NCBI GenBank assembly: GCA_034435675.1
Contig: DAOTWP010000031.1
Span: forward strand, 1 to 23,050
Direction: 5' to 3'
DNA length: 23,050 nucleotides
Source: DAOTWP01 sp034435675
GTDB lineage: Bacteria; Chloroflexota; Anaerolineae; Aggregatilineales; Phototrophicaceae
The notes under the pieces were generated by a model that worked only from the letters and a program-made list of their open reading frames with translations, searched no databases and was not told the origin of the DNA. A program made the position numbers and the translations under genes. Positions 1-7,920 of this stretch are shown piece by piece (position 1 is the stretch's first letter; each line of letters begins with the position of its first letter).

Positions 1-50
1 GCATACTCTCTCGTATTCTGCAATAACATTTCGGCTAAAGCCAAACGAGA

Positions 51-97
51 AACCCGCCTATCTACTGCGATTAAAATCGCGTAGCTTGCGGCGGGTT
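51..97 (-). terminator. Hairpin terminator at the vapC stop codon
   Basis: The outer arms AACCCGCC (51-58) and GGCGGGTT (90-97) are perfectly complementary. An inner stem, CTAC-T-GCGATT (62-72) against AATCGCGTAG (75-84), has one bulged T. On the minus strand the hairpin starts within the toxin stop codon and is followed by GGGTTTCTCGTTT, a moderate T-rich tail. It would end the mutS-vapBC direction of transcription. The tail is interrupted, so efficiency is uncertain. Confidence 0.6.
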
Positions 98-468
98 CAA
101 TTCCTGTCAAATGTGCAGATGGAGAGCACGTCCGTCCGTTCCGCCAGTGCCACAATGCAGCAGTCCACGAAGTCCAGCCGCGGTTTGGGGTAAGCCGCCA
201 TGATTTGCGCGGCTCGCGCGACATCAGCCATGCTGATTGGAATTAACTGCGTGTGCTTTGTGCCGGGAAACGCAGCGACAAACGCCTGCATTACATGATG
301 TCCCAGACGCTCGCGAATCACATGCGTGACCTCAGTAAGGACAATATTGGGCACAAGACGCGGATTCGTATTCGTCCGGGCAAATTCAATAGCGCGCAGG
401 TGATGTTTGTCGCTGCGGTCTGCCAGCGCATATAGAAAACCACTATCGATCAGTATCGGTTTCGGCAT
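97..468 (-). CDS. VapC-like PIN-domain toxin (ribonuclease)
   Basis: A 123-residue PIN-domain protein, probably the toxin of a type II toxin-antitoxin pair. VapC toxins are Mg-dependent endoribonucleases that cut tRNA, rRNA or mRNA. The PIN acidic residues are visible: Asp in the N-terminal LIDSGFLYAL, Glu in NIVLTEVTHVI, Asp in LDFVDCCIVALAE, and a last Asp in the terminal TFDRN. The start is ATG at 468; a GTG one codon upstream (471) is also possible. The gene overlaps the 3' end of the antitoxin gene by about 26 bases, which implies translational coupling. The protein stops directly after TFDRN, where most VapC proteins carry roughly 10-20 further residues, so the C-terminus looks short. 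The overlapping partner and the intact acidic residues favour a functional toxin. The RNA target is unknown. Confidence 0.85.
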   Translation of the reverse strand: MPKPILIDSGFLYALADRSDKHHLRAIEFARTNTNPRLVPNIVLTEVTHVIRERLGHHVMQAFVAAFPGTKHTQLIPISMADVARAAQIMAAYPKPRLDFVDCCIVALAERTDVLSICTFDRN

Positions 469-763
469 CACTTAGCGCCTGTCGTTCGGAGAAGTGCTTC
501 GCGATTGCTTCTTCGGCTTGCTGGTTCATCGTCTCAGAGATGTCAGTTATGCCTGAACTCCAGCCCCTTTCGTCTGCCATGTGAGCAATCTTGAGCAAGA
601 GATCTTCCTCATCTGGCTCATCCCCAGGTGCCTCAATGGGCGCGGACAATCGAACAAAGCTTACAAGCGCTGCCTCCGCCAGTTCTTCCACGCTGCGCTG
701 TTCGCGTTCGGCAATCGCCTGCAACTGTTGCAGCAGTTTTTCGCTGATAACCAGCGTAGCCAT
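443..763 (-). CDS. VapB-like ribbon-helix-helix antitoxin
   Basis: A 106-residue protein that should neutralise the PIN toxin it overlaps, and may bind its own promoter. The N-terminus reads as a short strand (ATLVISEKL) followed by two helices (LLQQLQAIAEREQ and VEELAEAALVSFVR), the pattern of a CopG/ribbon-helix-helix DNA-binding domain. The rest is acidic and probably disordered, as expected for the toxin-binding tail of an antitoxin. I chose ATG at 763 over one eight codons upstream because AAGGAAGG and GGTGGG lie just before it and would be coding in the longer form. The assignment rests on fold pattern and gene arrangement, since antitoxin sequences diverge strongly. Confidence 0.75.
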   Translation of the reverse strand: MATLVISEKLLQQLQAIAEREQRSVEELAEAALVSFVRLSAPIEAPGDEPDEEDLLLKIAHMADERGWSSGITDISETMNQQAEEAIAKHFSERQALSDAETDTDR

Positions 764-857
764 CTTCCCACCTTCCTTGCCCCTCAATCCTGTATCGCGT
801 TCTGCCAGGCATCGCGCGGTCCAACGTCACCGCGAGTATGCCCGCAGCACTATCCTC

Positions 858-863
858 ATTATA
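858..863 (-). promoter_or_regulatory. Candidate -10 box for vapBC
   Basis: On the minus strand TATAAT, a perfect -10 hexamer, lies about 95 bases before the antitoxin start. No good -35 is seen at 16-18 bases, so the promoter is tentative. It would let the toxin-antitoxin pair be transcribed separately from mutS. Confidence 0.4.
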
Positions 864-933
864 CCCGCCCGCGACTGCCACAGCTGCGGTGTACAGTTCC
901 AGCAGGCGCAAACAGCTGACAGCTCACTAAGAC

Positions 934-3612
934 TCACTCCCCAACCATGCGTTTCAGTTCGTACAGCCGGGTCAGCGCTTCCAGCGGGCTGAGTTCGTCC
1001 ACCTTCAGCCTGCGCAGCGCTTCCAGCGCCGGGTTGGGCGGCGCGGGGGGTGGCGGCGCGGCGTCCGGCAGAAAGCTCAACTGCTGTGGACCGGAAGCCG
1101 CAGCTTTACCCGCTCGCGTGCCTTTCGCAGGGGGGAGCGGCGCTGCCTGTCCGCCGTTATCCGCACCCGGCAGTTTGAAGTCGCTGCCCTGTTCCTCCAG
1201 GTGCTGCAATAGCTGGCGGGCGCGCTCGACCACCGGGCGCGGCATCCCGGCAAGCTGCGCCACATGCACGCCGTAACTGCGGTCTGCGCCGCCAGGCACG
1301 ACCTTATGCAGGAACACGACATCATCGCCGCGCTCGGTCACGGCGACGTTGTAATTGTGCGCGCGGGGCAAAATATTGGGCAGTTCGGTCAGTTCGTGAT
1401 AATGCGTGGCGAACAGCGTGCGGCAGTTAAGGCGCGGGTTGTTGTGAATGTATTCGATCACCGCGCGGGCAATCGCCAGTCCGTCATAGGTCGATGTGCC
1501 GCGCCCGACTTCATCCAGAATCAACAGGCTGCGCGCCGAGCTGCCGCTGAGCAGGCGCGCCGTTTCGACCATTTCGACCATAAATGTACTCTGCCCGGCG
1601 TGGATTTCGTCCTGTGCGCCGATGCGGGCAAAGATGCGATCCACCAGCCCGATAGTCGCCTCGTCCGCCGGGACAAAGCTGCCAATCTGCGCCATCAGCG
1701 TGATGATTGCCACCTGCCGGATATATGTGGATTTGCCGGACATATTCGGTCCGGTGATGATATGCACGCGATTCTGCACATCAAAATGCGTATCGTTGGG
1801 CACATAGCGCACACCCCCGTCAAGTAACTGCTCCACGACCGGATGCCGTCCATCGCGGATTTGCAGCGCTTCGCCATCGGTCAGCACCGGACGGCTATAG
1901 CCTTCGCGCGTGGCAACCTCCGCCAGCGACAGGAACACATCCAGGTGCGCCACCGCCCGCGCGGTTTCCAGCAGTTCACGCGCATGCCCTGCCAGTTCTG
2001 CGCACAGGCGCTCGAACAGTTCGCGCTCTACCGCCAGAATCTGCTCTTCAGCGTTGAGCACCAGCGTTTCGTACTCTTTTAACTCCGGGGTAATGTAGCG
2101 CTCCGCGTTGACCGTCGTTTGCTTGCGGATGTAATCCGGTGGGACTTTGTTCTCGTTCGCTTTGGTCACTTCGATGTAATAACCAAAGACCCGGTTGAAG
2201 CCCACCTTCAGCGTGGCGATGCCAGTGCGCCGCCGTTCCTTCGGCTCCAGCGTGGCGATCCACTCGCGCGCTTCGCGGGTGTCGTGCAGCAGTTGGTCCA
2301 GTTCCTGCGCGAAACCGGGGCGAATCACCCCGGTGTTGTTCAATGTCGCCGGGGCATCATCGGTCACGGCGCGGGTAATCAGCTCGAACACGGGCGCGCA
2401 GGGGTCAAGCCGTTCATTGAGCGCCCGCAGCGCCGCGATTGTGCTGATGCGCTCACGAATATGCGGGATCAGTTCCAGGCTGGCGCGCAGCCCCAGCAGG
2501 TCACGCGGACCCGCCTTGCCGATTAACAGGCGATTGGTCAGCCGTTCAATGTCGGAAATGCCGCGCAGCGCCTGGTGCAGTTCGGCACGCAGCGCCTCAT
2601 CCCGCGTCAGCGCCTCCACCGCGTCCAACCGGGCGTTCAGGCGCTTAAGGTCGAGCAGCGGCTGGTTGAGCCAGTTATACAGCAGACGCGCACCCATCGC
2701 CGTCACCGTGCGATCCAGCACCCCCAGCAGGCTGCCTTTGGTCTTGCGTGTGCGGATTGTCTCGGTCAGTTCCAGATTGCGCCGGGTGAACTGATCCAGC
2801 ACCATAAAACTTGCCGTCGAGTAGGGGCGCAGCGCCGCTAACTGCGCAAGACTGTTCTTCTGCGTTTCCTGAAGGTATTGCAGCACCGCGCCCGCCGCGC
2901 TCACCGCAAACGGCTGGTCGCGCATACCAAAGCCGTCCAGCGTGCGCACGTTGAAATGGCGGCGCAGCATTTGCTCTGCTGTGCCCTGCTCAAAACGCCA
3001 GTCAGCATAGGCGGTCAGATGCACCCCGGCAGGCAGGGAGACACCCCGCGTCGCCCAGCTTTCGGGCATCAGCACTTCACGCGGGGCAAGGCGCGCCAGT
3101 TCTTCCAGCACCTGCACAGCCGCGTTTTCGCCTTCAAGCTGCGTGGCGGCAAATTCGCCAGTCGTGATATCGGCATATGCCAGCCCGGCGCGGTTCCAGC
3201 CCTGTTCGGGGTCGCCCACTGGCATAATCGCCAGCAGATAACTCGGTTTCTTTTCGCTCAGCAGTTCCGGCTCGATCACTGTGCCCGGCGTAATCACCCG
3301 CGTGACTGCGCGATCCACCGGACCTTTGCCGGTTGGCTCGGTCATCTGGTCGCAAACCGCCACATGAAAGCCGCGTTCAATCAATCGGGCAACATAGTTT
3401 TCCAGCGCATGATGCGGCACGCCCGCCATCGGCACACGCTCGGTCTTGCTTACCGGGCGGCTGGTCAGCGTCAGGTCCAGCTCACGCGCGGCAGTTTCGG
3501 CGTCTTCATCAAACGTTTCGTAAAAATCGCCCAACCGAAAAAAAAGGATACAGTCGGGAAACTGTGCTTTGATGTCCAAATACTGCCGGCGCAGTGGGGT
3601 GACACGCGACAT
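934..3612 (-). CDS. mutS: DNA mismatch repair protein MutS
   Basis: Full-length MutS (892 aa), the sensor of replication mismatches. It scans DNA as a dimer, clamps on mispairs and recruits MutL in an ATP-dependent way. Visible parts: the mismatch-reading F30-Y31-E32 (GDFYETF), connector and lever regions, the clamp around 460-530, Walker A GPNMSGKS at 621-628, Walker B with LLILDEVGRGTST at 696-708, and the ATPase His in FATHYHE. QQLSFL near 843-848 resembles the beta-clamp-binding motif of MutS proteins. It sits in a proline/alanine-rich linker (AAPPPPAPP) before the C-terminal dimerisation helices. The start is ATG at 3612 with AGGA eight bases upstream. No mutL is adjacent. It diverges from the ROK kinase gene, and the toxin-antitoxin pair follows about 170 bases downstream. 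Confidence 0.98.
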   Translation of the reverse strand: MSRVTPLRRQYLDIKAQFPDCILFFRLGDFYETFDEDAETAARELDLTLTSRPVSKTERVPMAGVPHHALENYVARLIERGFHVAVCDQMTEPTGKGPVDRAVTRVITPGTVIEPELLSEKKPSYLLAIMPVGDPEQGWNRAGLAYADITTGEFAATQLEGENAAVQVLEELARLAPREVLMPESWATRGVSLPAGVHLTAYADWRFEQGTAEQMLRRHFNVRTLDGFGMRDQPFAVSAAGAVLQYLQETQKNSLAQLAALRPYSTASFMVLDQFTRRNLELTETIRTRKTKGSLLGVLDRTVTAMGARLLYNWLNQPLLDLKRLNARLDAVEALTRDEALRAELHQALRGISDIERLTNRLLIGKAGPRDLLGLRASLELIPHIRERISTIAALRALNERLDPCAPVFELITRAVTDDAPATLNNTGVIRPGFAQELDQLLHDTREAREWIATLEPKERRRTGIATLKVGFNRVFGYYIEVTKANENKVPPDYIRKQTTVNAERYITPELKEYETLVLNAEEQILAVERELFERLCAELAGHARELLETARAVAHLDVFLSLAEVATREGYSRPVLTDGEALQIRDGRHPVVEQLLDGGVRYVPNDTHFDVQNRVHIITGPNMSGKSTYIRQVAIITLMAQIGSFVPADEATIGLVDRIFARIGAQDEIHAGQSTFMVEMVETARLLSGSSARSLLILDEVGRGTSTYDGLAIARAVIEYIHNNPRLNCRTLFATHYHELTELPNILPRAHNYNVAVTERGDDVVFLHKVVPGGADRSYGVHVAQLAGMPRPVVERARQLLQHLEEQGSDFKLPGADNGGQAAPLPPAKGTRAGKAAASGPQQLSFLPDAAPPPPAPPNPALEALRRLKVDELSPLEALTRLYELKRMVGE

Positions 3613-3632
3613 GATGTTAATCCTGATAATTT

Positions 3633-3661
3633 TTGACCTATGTTACGGAAGTCTGTGTTAT
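3633..3661 (+). promoter_or_regulatory. Candidate promoter for the ROK kinase gene
   Basis: TTGACC (3633-3638), a 17-base spacer and TGTTAT (3656-3661) match sigma-70 spacing. The -35 matches 5 of 6 and the -10 matches 4 of 6 consensus bases. Its -10 partly overlaps the opposing mutS -10. Confidence 0.5.
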
Positions 3662-3688
3662 TCTATCTGGCGTACTGGGTCAGTTCAA
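3660..3688 (-). promoter_or_regulatory. Candidate mutS promoter
   Basis: Minus strand: TTGAAC (3688-3683), exactly 17 bases, then TAGAAT (3665-3660). The predicted transcription start near 3653 gives a leader of about 40 bases containing the AGGA ribosome-binding site of mutS. Confidence 0.6.
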
Positions 3689-3728
3689 CCGCAGAATGAA
3701 CAAATTATCTATCCTTGGACAAAAACCT

Positions 3729-4712
3729 ATGGCAGAAATGATTATTAGCGTTGATCTGGGCGGCACGCGCATCCGCGTCGCCCAGCTTGACAAACACCTG
3801 AATATCATGCGCCGCCACGAAACTCTGACCCTGGCACACGAGGGTCTGGAGCCTACCCTGGCGCGCATCAAGGCAGAAATCCACGAAGTCATCCCTACCG
3901 ACGGCACAACGGTGCTGGGCATCGGCATTTCCGCGCCCGGTCCGCTCAATCCAACCACCGGTGTAATTGTCGCCCCGCCCAATCTTCCCGGCTGGCACAA
4001 CGTCCCCCTGCGCGACATTCTGGAAGCGGAGTTCAATGTACCAGTCTATGCGGGCAATGATGCCAATGTCGCCGCGCTGGCAGAGGCAGGCAGGGGCGCG
4101 GCAGAAGGCTACCGCCATGTGATTTATATCACGCACAGCACGGGCGTCGGCAGCGGCATTATCATTGACGGGCGGCTGCTGCTGGGCAGAGATGGGCTGG
4201 CAGCAGAGTTCGGGCATATCCCGATTCTGATTGATAACGAACGGGTTTCGACCGTTGAACTTGAGAGTGCCGGACCGGACATGGCAGCACAGGCACGCCA
4301 GCGGATCGAGGCAGGCGCAAAGTCACTGATTGCCGAGCTTGTGGGCGGCAAGCTGGACGACATCAGCGGCGGCACGGTGGGCAAAGCCGCGCAGCAGGGC
4401 GACGCGCTGGCGCTGGAAATTGTGCGCCGCAGCGGGCGGATTATGGGACTGGGCATTGTCGCGCTGCTGCACCTGTTCAACCCGGAAATTATCGTTGTCG
4501 GCGGCGGTGTCAGCACGCTGGGCGAACTGATCTTTGCGCCCATGCGCGAGGCAGTGCAGCAGTACAGCATTGACGAGGCATACTGGAAAGACCTGCCGAT
4601 TGTCCACCCGCTGCTGGGCGAAGATGTCAGCATTGTGGGCGCCGGCGTGCTGGTTGCCACGCGGGGCGGCGTCGCAGACGTGAAAGAAGCGCTGCAAGCG
4701 CTGCGCGACTGA
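3729..4712 (+). CDS. ROK-family sugar kinase (glucokinase-like)
   Basis: A 327-residue ROK (repressor/ORF/kinase) protein without a DNA-binding N-terminus, so a cytoplasmic sugar kinase is likely; glucose or N-acetylmannosamine-type sugars are the usual substrates. The ATP site ISVDLGGTRIRVA is at 5-18, the sugar-binding ISAPGPL at 67-73, the catalytic Asp of AGNDANVAALAE at D111, and AAEFGH at 158-163. In the usual ROK zinc site this His is followed by CxCGxxGCxE. Here that stretch reads NERVSTVELESAGPDMA, with no cysteine at all, so the zinc site is absent. I chose the start at 3729 because homologues begin a few residues before DLGGT; 3696 and 3738 are alternatives and none has a strong ribosome-binding site. 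Substrate cannot be fixed from sequence. Confidence 0.88.
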   Translation: MAEMIISVDLGGTRIRVAQLDKHLNIMRRHETLTLAHEGLEPTLARIKAEIHEVIPTDGTTVLGIGISAPGPLNPTTGVIVAPPNLPGWHNVPLRDILEAEFNVPVYAGNDANVAALAEAGRGAAEGYRHVIYITHSTGVGSGIIIDGRLLLGRDGLAAEFGHIPILIDNERVSTVELESAGPDMAAQARQRIEAGAKSLIAELVGGKLDDISGGTVGKAAQQGDALALEIVRRSGRIMGLGIVALLHLFNPEIIVVGGGVSTLGELIFAPMREAVQQYSIDEAYWKDLPIVHPLLGEDVSIVGAGVLVATRGGVADVKEALQALRD

Positions 4713-4748
4713 GCGCGACTAGCGACTCTATCATAATTGCAATAGAAA

Positions 4749-4778
4749 ATCGGGGCGCTGCTTTTAACGCGCCCTGAT
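4749..4778 (+). repeat. Hairpin between the ROK and sensor kinase genes
   Basis: ATCGGGGCGC (4749-4758) pairs with GCGCCCTGAT (4769-4778) across a 10-base loop, with one G-U pair. It lacks a T-tract on the plus strand, so it is at best a weak terminator for the ROK gene. The -35 region of the next gene falls in its loop and right arm. On the minus strand it is followed by TTTTCTATT. Confidence 0.5.
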
Positions 4779-4791
4779 CTCATGCTACAAT
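4763..4791 (+). promoter_or_regulatory. Candidate extended -10 promoter giving a leaderless mRNA
   Basis: TGC-TACAAT (4783-4791) is an extended -10. A weak TTTAAC lies 17 bases upstream. The -10 ends seven bases before the ATG at 4798, so the predicted transcription start is at the start codon itself. Confidence 0.5.
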
Positions 4792-4797
4792 GACGCC

Positions 4798-6375
4798 ATG
4801 CTCATGCTTCCCGATTTCCGTGTCCGCCAGCGCGATTTTCTGCTGGAAATCTCCCGTGCCATTACTGCGCAGCTTGATCTGGGTGAGGTGCTGCGTCAGG
4901 TTCTTAATGCTTCGGTAGTCATGTTGTCTGGTCAGGTCGGGCTGATTGCCCTGCGCGGCACAGACGATCTGTACACAATCCGCGCGACCGTGGGGATTGA
5001 CAACGAGCAAATCCCGCGCCTGAACCGCGAACTGCACAGCCTGTTTCGCAGCGCCGACGATGCCCAGGTGGCATCGGACTATATCAATGTCAAACTACGC
5101 CAGATTGCCGTTTCGATTGACCGCCAACTGCGCCAGTTCATCGCCCTGCCGCTGATCGTCGCGGAAAAACCGCTGGGCGTGATTATCATCTTCCGCAACT
5201 ACACCGGCACCGCAACCCCGAACGATTTGCAGGTGCTGCAAAGTTTTGCCGATCAAGCGGCAATCGCCGTACATAACGCGCAGCTTTACGAACAGGTGCT
5301 GCACGAGCGCAAGAGCCTGGCAGCAATTCTCGATTACAGCGGCGACGGCGTGATGATTCTGGATGCGAACCTGCACATTGAGCGCTTCAATCAGGCACTC
5401 GAACGAATTACTGCTTGTTTCGCCGGGGAGGCTATCGGGCGGCATCAGGACGAGATTTTCGTCTGGAATAGGCTGGAAAAAGGTGATCTTCAACAGGCGC
5501 TCGACAACGGCTGGCCCTTTAAGAACGAGGACGGCAGCCAGGCGAACACGCTCTATGTCGAAGGCGATATTCAGCGCCGGGATGGGCTGAGGCTGAGCAT
5601 TGGCATTACCTATGCGCCGCTGTTCACCGCCAGCGGAGAACTTGCCAGCGTGATTGCCAATGTGCGCGACATCACCAACTTTCGCAAGGCACAAGAGATG
5701 CAGAACACGTTTATCTCAGTGGTCTCGCACGAACTTAAGACCCCGGTGGCGATTATCAAAGGCTATGCCGCCACCCTGCGCCGCCCGGACGCCAACTGGG
5801 ATTCGGGAACGATTCAGCAGTATCTCGCCGTCATCGAAGACGAAGCCGATCGCCTGGACGAACTGATCCAGAATCTACTGACTGCCAGCCGCATCCAGAC
5901 CGAACGCGCTGTCAGCCTGACGCTCGGCGACGTGCTGCTGCCCGACCTGATACAGCGCGCGGTGGAGCGTTTCCGCCAGCAGACGAACAAGCACCGCCTG
6001 CTGCTGGAACTGCCCGTCAATTTCCCGGTGATTCAGGGCGACGAAACCCGGCTGCGGCAGGTGTTGGACAATCTGATCAGTAATGCCATCAAGTACTCGC
6101 CCGATGGCGGGGACATCCAGGTGGGCGGCAAAGTGGGCGCTCACGACATCACGATTTATGTGCGCGATCACGGCGTCGGTCTCAACGAGCAGGACCGCCA
6201 GCGGGTGTTTGACCGCTTCTTCAGGGTGGACGGCACGCTGAGTCGTAAGACCCAGGGCACAGGGCTGGGGCTGTACCTGTCCAGGGCAATCATCGAAGCG
6301 CACAAAGGCTTTATCGGCGTAGAAAGCAAACCCGGACAGGGATCAACCTTCTACTTCACGCTCCCCATCACCTGA
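4798..6375 (+). CDS. GAF-PAS sensor histidine kinase (orphan in this window)
   Basis: A 525-residue soluble histidine kinase with no membrane segment, so it probably senses a cytoplasmic or diffusible signal. Order of domains: GAF about 12-165, PAS about 170-295, HisKA dimerisation helices about 300-370 with phospho-acceptor H311 in FISVVSHELKTP, and HATPase_c about 410-525. The ATPase boxes are intact: N-box DNLISNAIKYS (424-434), G1 DHGVGL (457-462), F-box FDRFFRV and G2 GTGLGLYL (487-494). The architecture matches the PhoR/EnvZ-like HisKA class, which phosphorylates OmpR-type regulators. No response regulator is adjacent. It starts at ATG 4798 without a Shine-Dalgarno. The CpXC gene follows after 43 bases, so the two are probably one transcript. 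The ligand of the GAF/PAS pair is unknown. Confidence 0.95.
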   Translation: MLMLPDFRVRQRDFLLEISRAITAQLDLGEVLRQVLNASVVMLSGQVGLIALRGTDDLYTIRATVGIDNEQIPRLNRELHSLFRSADDAQVASDYINVKLRQIAVSIDRQLRQFIALPLIVAEKPLGVIIIFRNYTGTATPNDLQVLQSFADQAAIAVHNAQLYEQVLHERKSLAAILDYSGDGVMILDANLHIERFNQALERITACFAGEAIGRHQDEIFVWNRLEKGDLQQALDNGWPFKNEDGSQANTLYVEGDIQRRDGLRLSIGITYAPLFTASGELASVIANVRDITNFRKAQEMQNTFISVVSHELKTPVAIIKGYAATLRRPDANWDSGTIQQYLAVIEDEADRLDELIQNLLTASRIQTERAVSLTLGDVLLPDLIQRAVERFRQQTNKHRLLLELPVNFPVIQGDETRLRQVLDNLISNAIKYSPDGGDIQVGGKVGAHDITIYVRDHGVGLNEQDRQRVFDRFFRVDGTLSRKTQGTGLGLYLSRAIIEAHKGFIGVESKPGQGSTFYFTLPIT

Positions 6376-6418
6376 TACGCAAGCTGGCAACTTTAGCCTG
6401 AACGAGTCTGGAGAAGAT

Positions 6419-7774
6419 ATGCAACCAGCCAGAAACATGTCCATTCGCTGCCCCGCCTGCGGGCAGCCGTTTAATGCTGCACTGGAATCGATTGTGGACG
6501 CCGAAAGTAATCCACAGGCGAAAATCCGGCTGCTCAGCGGGCAGCTTAATAACGTGCGCTGCCCCAACTGCAACACCGTCAGCACGATTGCCGCGCCAAT
6601 CCTGTATCACGATGGCAGCAAAGACCTGCTGATCGCGCATGTACCCATGGAACTGAACATGCAGCAAGACGCACAGGAAAGGGCGATCGGCGATTTGCTG
6701 CGCACACTGATGAACAACCTGCCGCAGGACGCGCGCAAAGGCTACCTGCTGCAACCCCGCCGTGCCCTGACACTGCAAAACCTGATCGAACAGGTGCTTG
6801 CCGCAGATGGCGTGACGCCGGCAATGATGGCGGAGCAGCGCGCCCGTGTTGACCTGATTCAGCAGCTTGCCACAGCGGCGGACATCGAACTACCTGCGCT
6901 GATTCAGGCAAATGATGCCCAGCTCAACGCCGCCTTCTTCCAGACCATGACGCTGATTGCGCAGCAGATGGCACAGCAGGGGCAGACGGCTGTTGCGCAG
7001 CAGGTTATGGCGCGGCAGGCAGAGATTCTGGAACAGTGCAGCTATGGCAAGACCCTGCTGGAACAGCAAGAAGCGCAAAACGAAATGCTGGAGCAGGTCG
7101 AGGCGGATCTGGAAGCACTGCCAGAAGAACCAAGCCGTGACGATTTTATGCAACTGGCAATCCGCTATGCCGAAAGCGACGAAAAACTTCAGGCGCTGGT
7201 AGGGCTGGTGCGTCCGGTATTTGACTACGAGTTCTTCCAGGAACTGACGCTGCAAATTGGCAAAGCCCCCGCCGGGGAGCGCGAAAAACTGGAAGCACTG
7301 CGCGACAAAGTGCTGGACTACACCAGCGCGATTGACCAGCAGGCACAGATGGCTTTGCAGCAGACCGTCGCTGTGCTGCGCGAGATTATCAACAGCCCGG
7401 ACCCCGACGCCGCCATTCAGGACAATCTGCCGCTGATTGACGATACCTTTATGACCGTGCTGGAAGCCAACATGCAGGAAGCGGAACGCCGCAACGATGT
7501 TGGCGCTGCAGCGCGGCTGAAAGATATTTACCAGCGTGTCATCGTCGCCCTGCGCGAATCGATGCAGCCGGAACTGCGCTTCATCAACGAACTGCTGGGC
7601 ATGGATTCCGATGAAGACATTGTCAACACGATTAACGCTCGTGCTGCCTCGTTTGGACCGGACCTGCTGCCGATGATGGATGCGGTTGAACAGGTGCTGG
7701 CATCACGCGGTGACACGACCCTGTTAAGCAAATTCGCCTTTCTGCGGGTGGCGGTTGAGCGCGCGCTGGATTGA
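6419..7774 (+). CDS. CpXC zinc-ribbon protein with long helical region
   Basis: A 451-residue cytoplasmic protein. The N-terminus carries two cysteine knuckles, C11-P-A-C14 and C48-P-N-C51, which form the zinc ribbon of the CpXC domain family. The family is widespread, but its function is not known to me. Residues about 85-451 are rich in Gln, Glu, Ala and Leu and read as long helices (for example LIAQQMAQQGQTAVAQQVMA), with no enzyme motif visible. The start at 6419 is supported by GGAG five bases upstream; M7 is an alternative. It lies 43 bases after the sensor kinase stop and ends before a terminator at 7842-7877, so it is likely co-expressed with the kinase. A scaffold or adaptor role is possible but is inference only. 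Confidence 0.85.
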   Translation: MQPARNMSIRCPACGQPFNAALESIVDAESNPQAKIRLLSGQLNNVRCPNCNTVSTIAAPILYHDGSKDLLIAHVPMELNMQQDAQERAIGDLLRTLMNNLPQDARKGYLLQPRRALTLQNLIEQVLAADGVTPAMMAEQRARVDLIQQLATAADIELPALIQANDAQLNAAFFQTMTLIAQQMAQQGQTAVAQQVMARQAEILEQCSYGKTLLEQQEAQNEMLEQVEADLEALPEEPSRDDFMQLAIRYAESDEKLQALVGLVRPVFDYEFFQELTLQIGKAPAGEREKLEALRDKVLDYTSAIDQQAQMALQQTVAVLREIINSPDPDAAIQDNLPLIDDTFMTVLEANMQEAERRNDVGAAARLKDIYQRVIVALRESMQPELRFINELLGMDSDEDIVNTINARAASFGPDLLPMMDAVEQVLASRGDTTLLSKFAFLRVAVERALD

Positions 7775-7832
7775 TACCCGGCGCAAACCTGACGATTGCC
7801 CGCTGATTAGCCTACGCAGATGCGATAAATAT

Positions 7833-7841
7833 TGGTAAAAT
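7833..7841 (+). promoter_or_regulatory. Candidate extended -10 for the glycosidase gene
   Basis: TGG-TAAAAT at 7833-7841 is an extended -10 with no clear -35. The predicted start falls near 7848, inside the left arm of the terminator hairpin, so a transcript from here would not form the full terminator stem. Confidence 0.35.
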
Positions 7842-7877
7842 GCAGCCGCTACATTTAACCTTAGCGGCTGTTGTTTT
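7842..7877 (+). terminator. Intrinsic terminator after the CpXC gene
   Basis: CAGCCGCTA (7843-7851) and TAGCGGCTG (7862-7870) form a perfect nine-base stem with a 10-base loop, followed by TTGTTTT. Confidence 0.8.
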
Positions 7878-7920
7878 GCGAAAACACATCTGACTTCGAG
7901 TGTTTCAAAGAGGTTCAACA

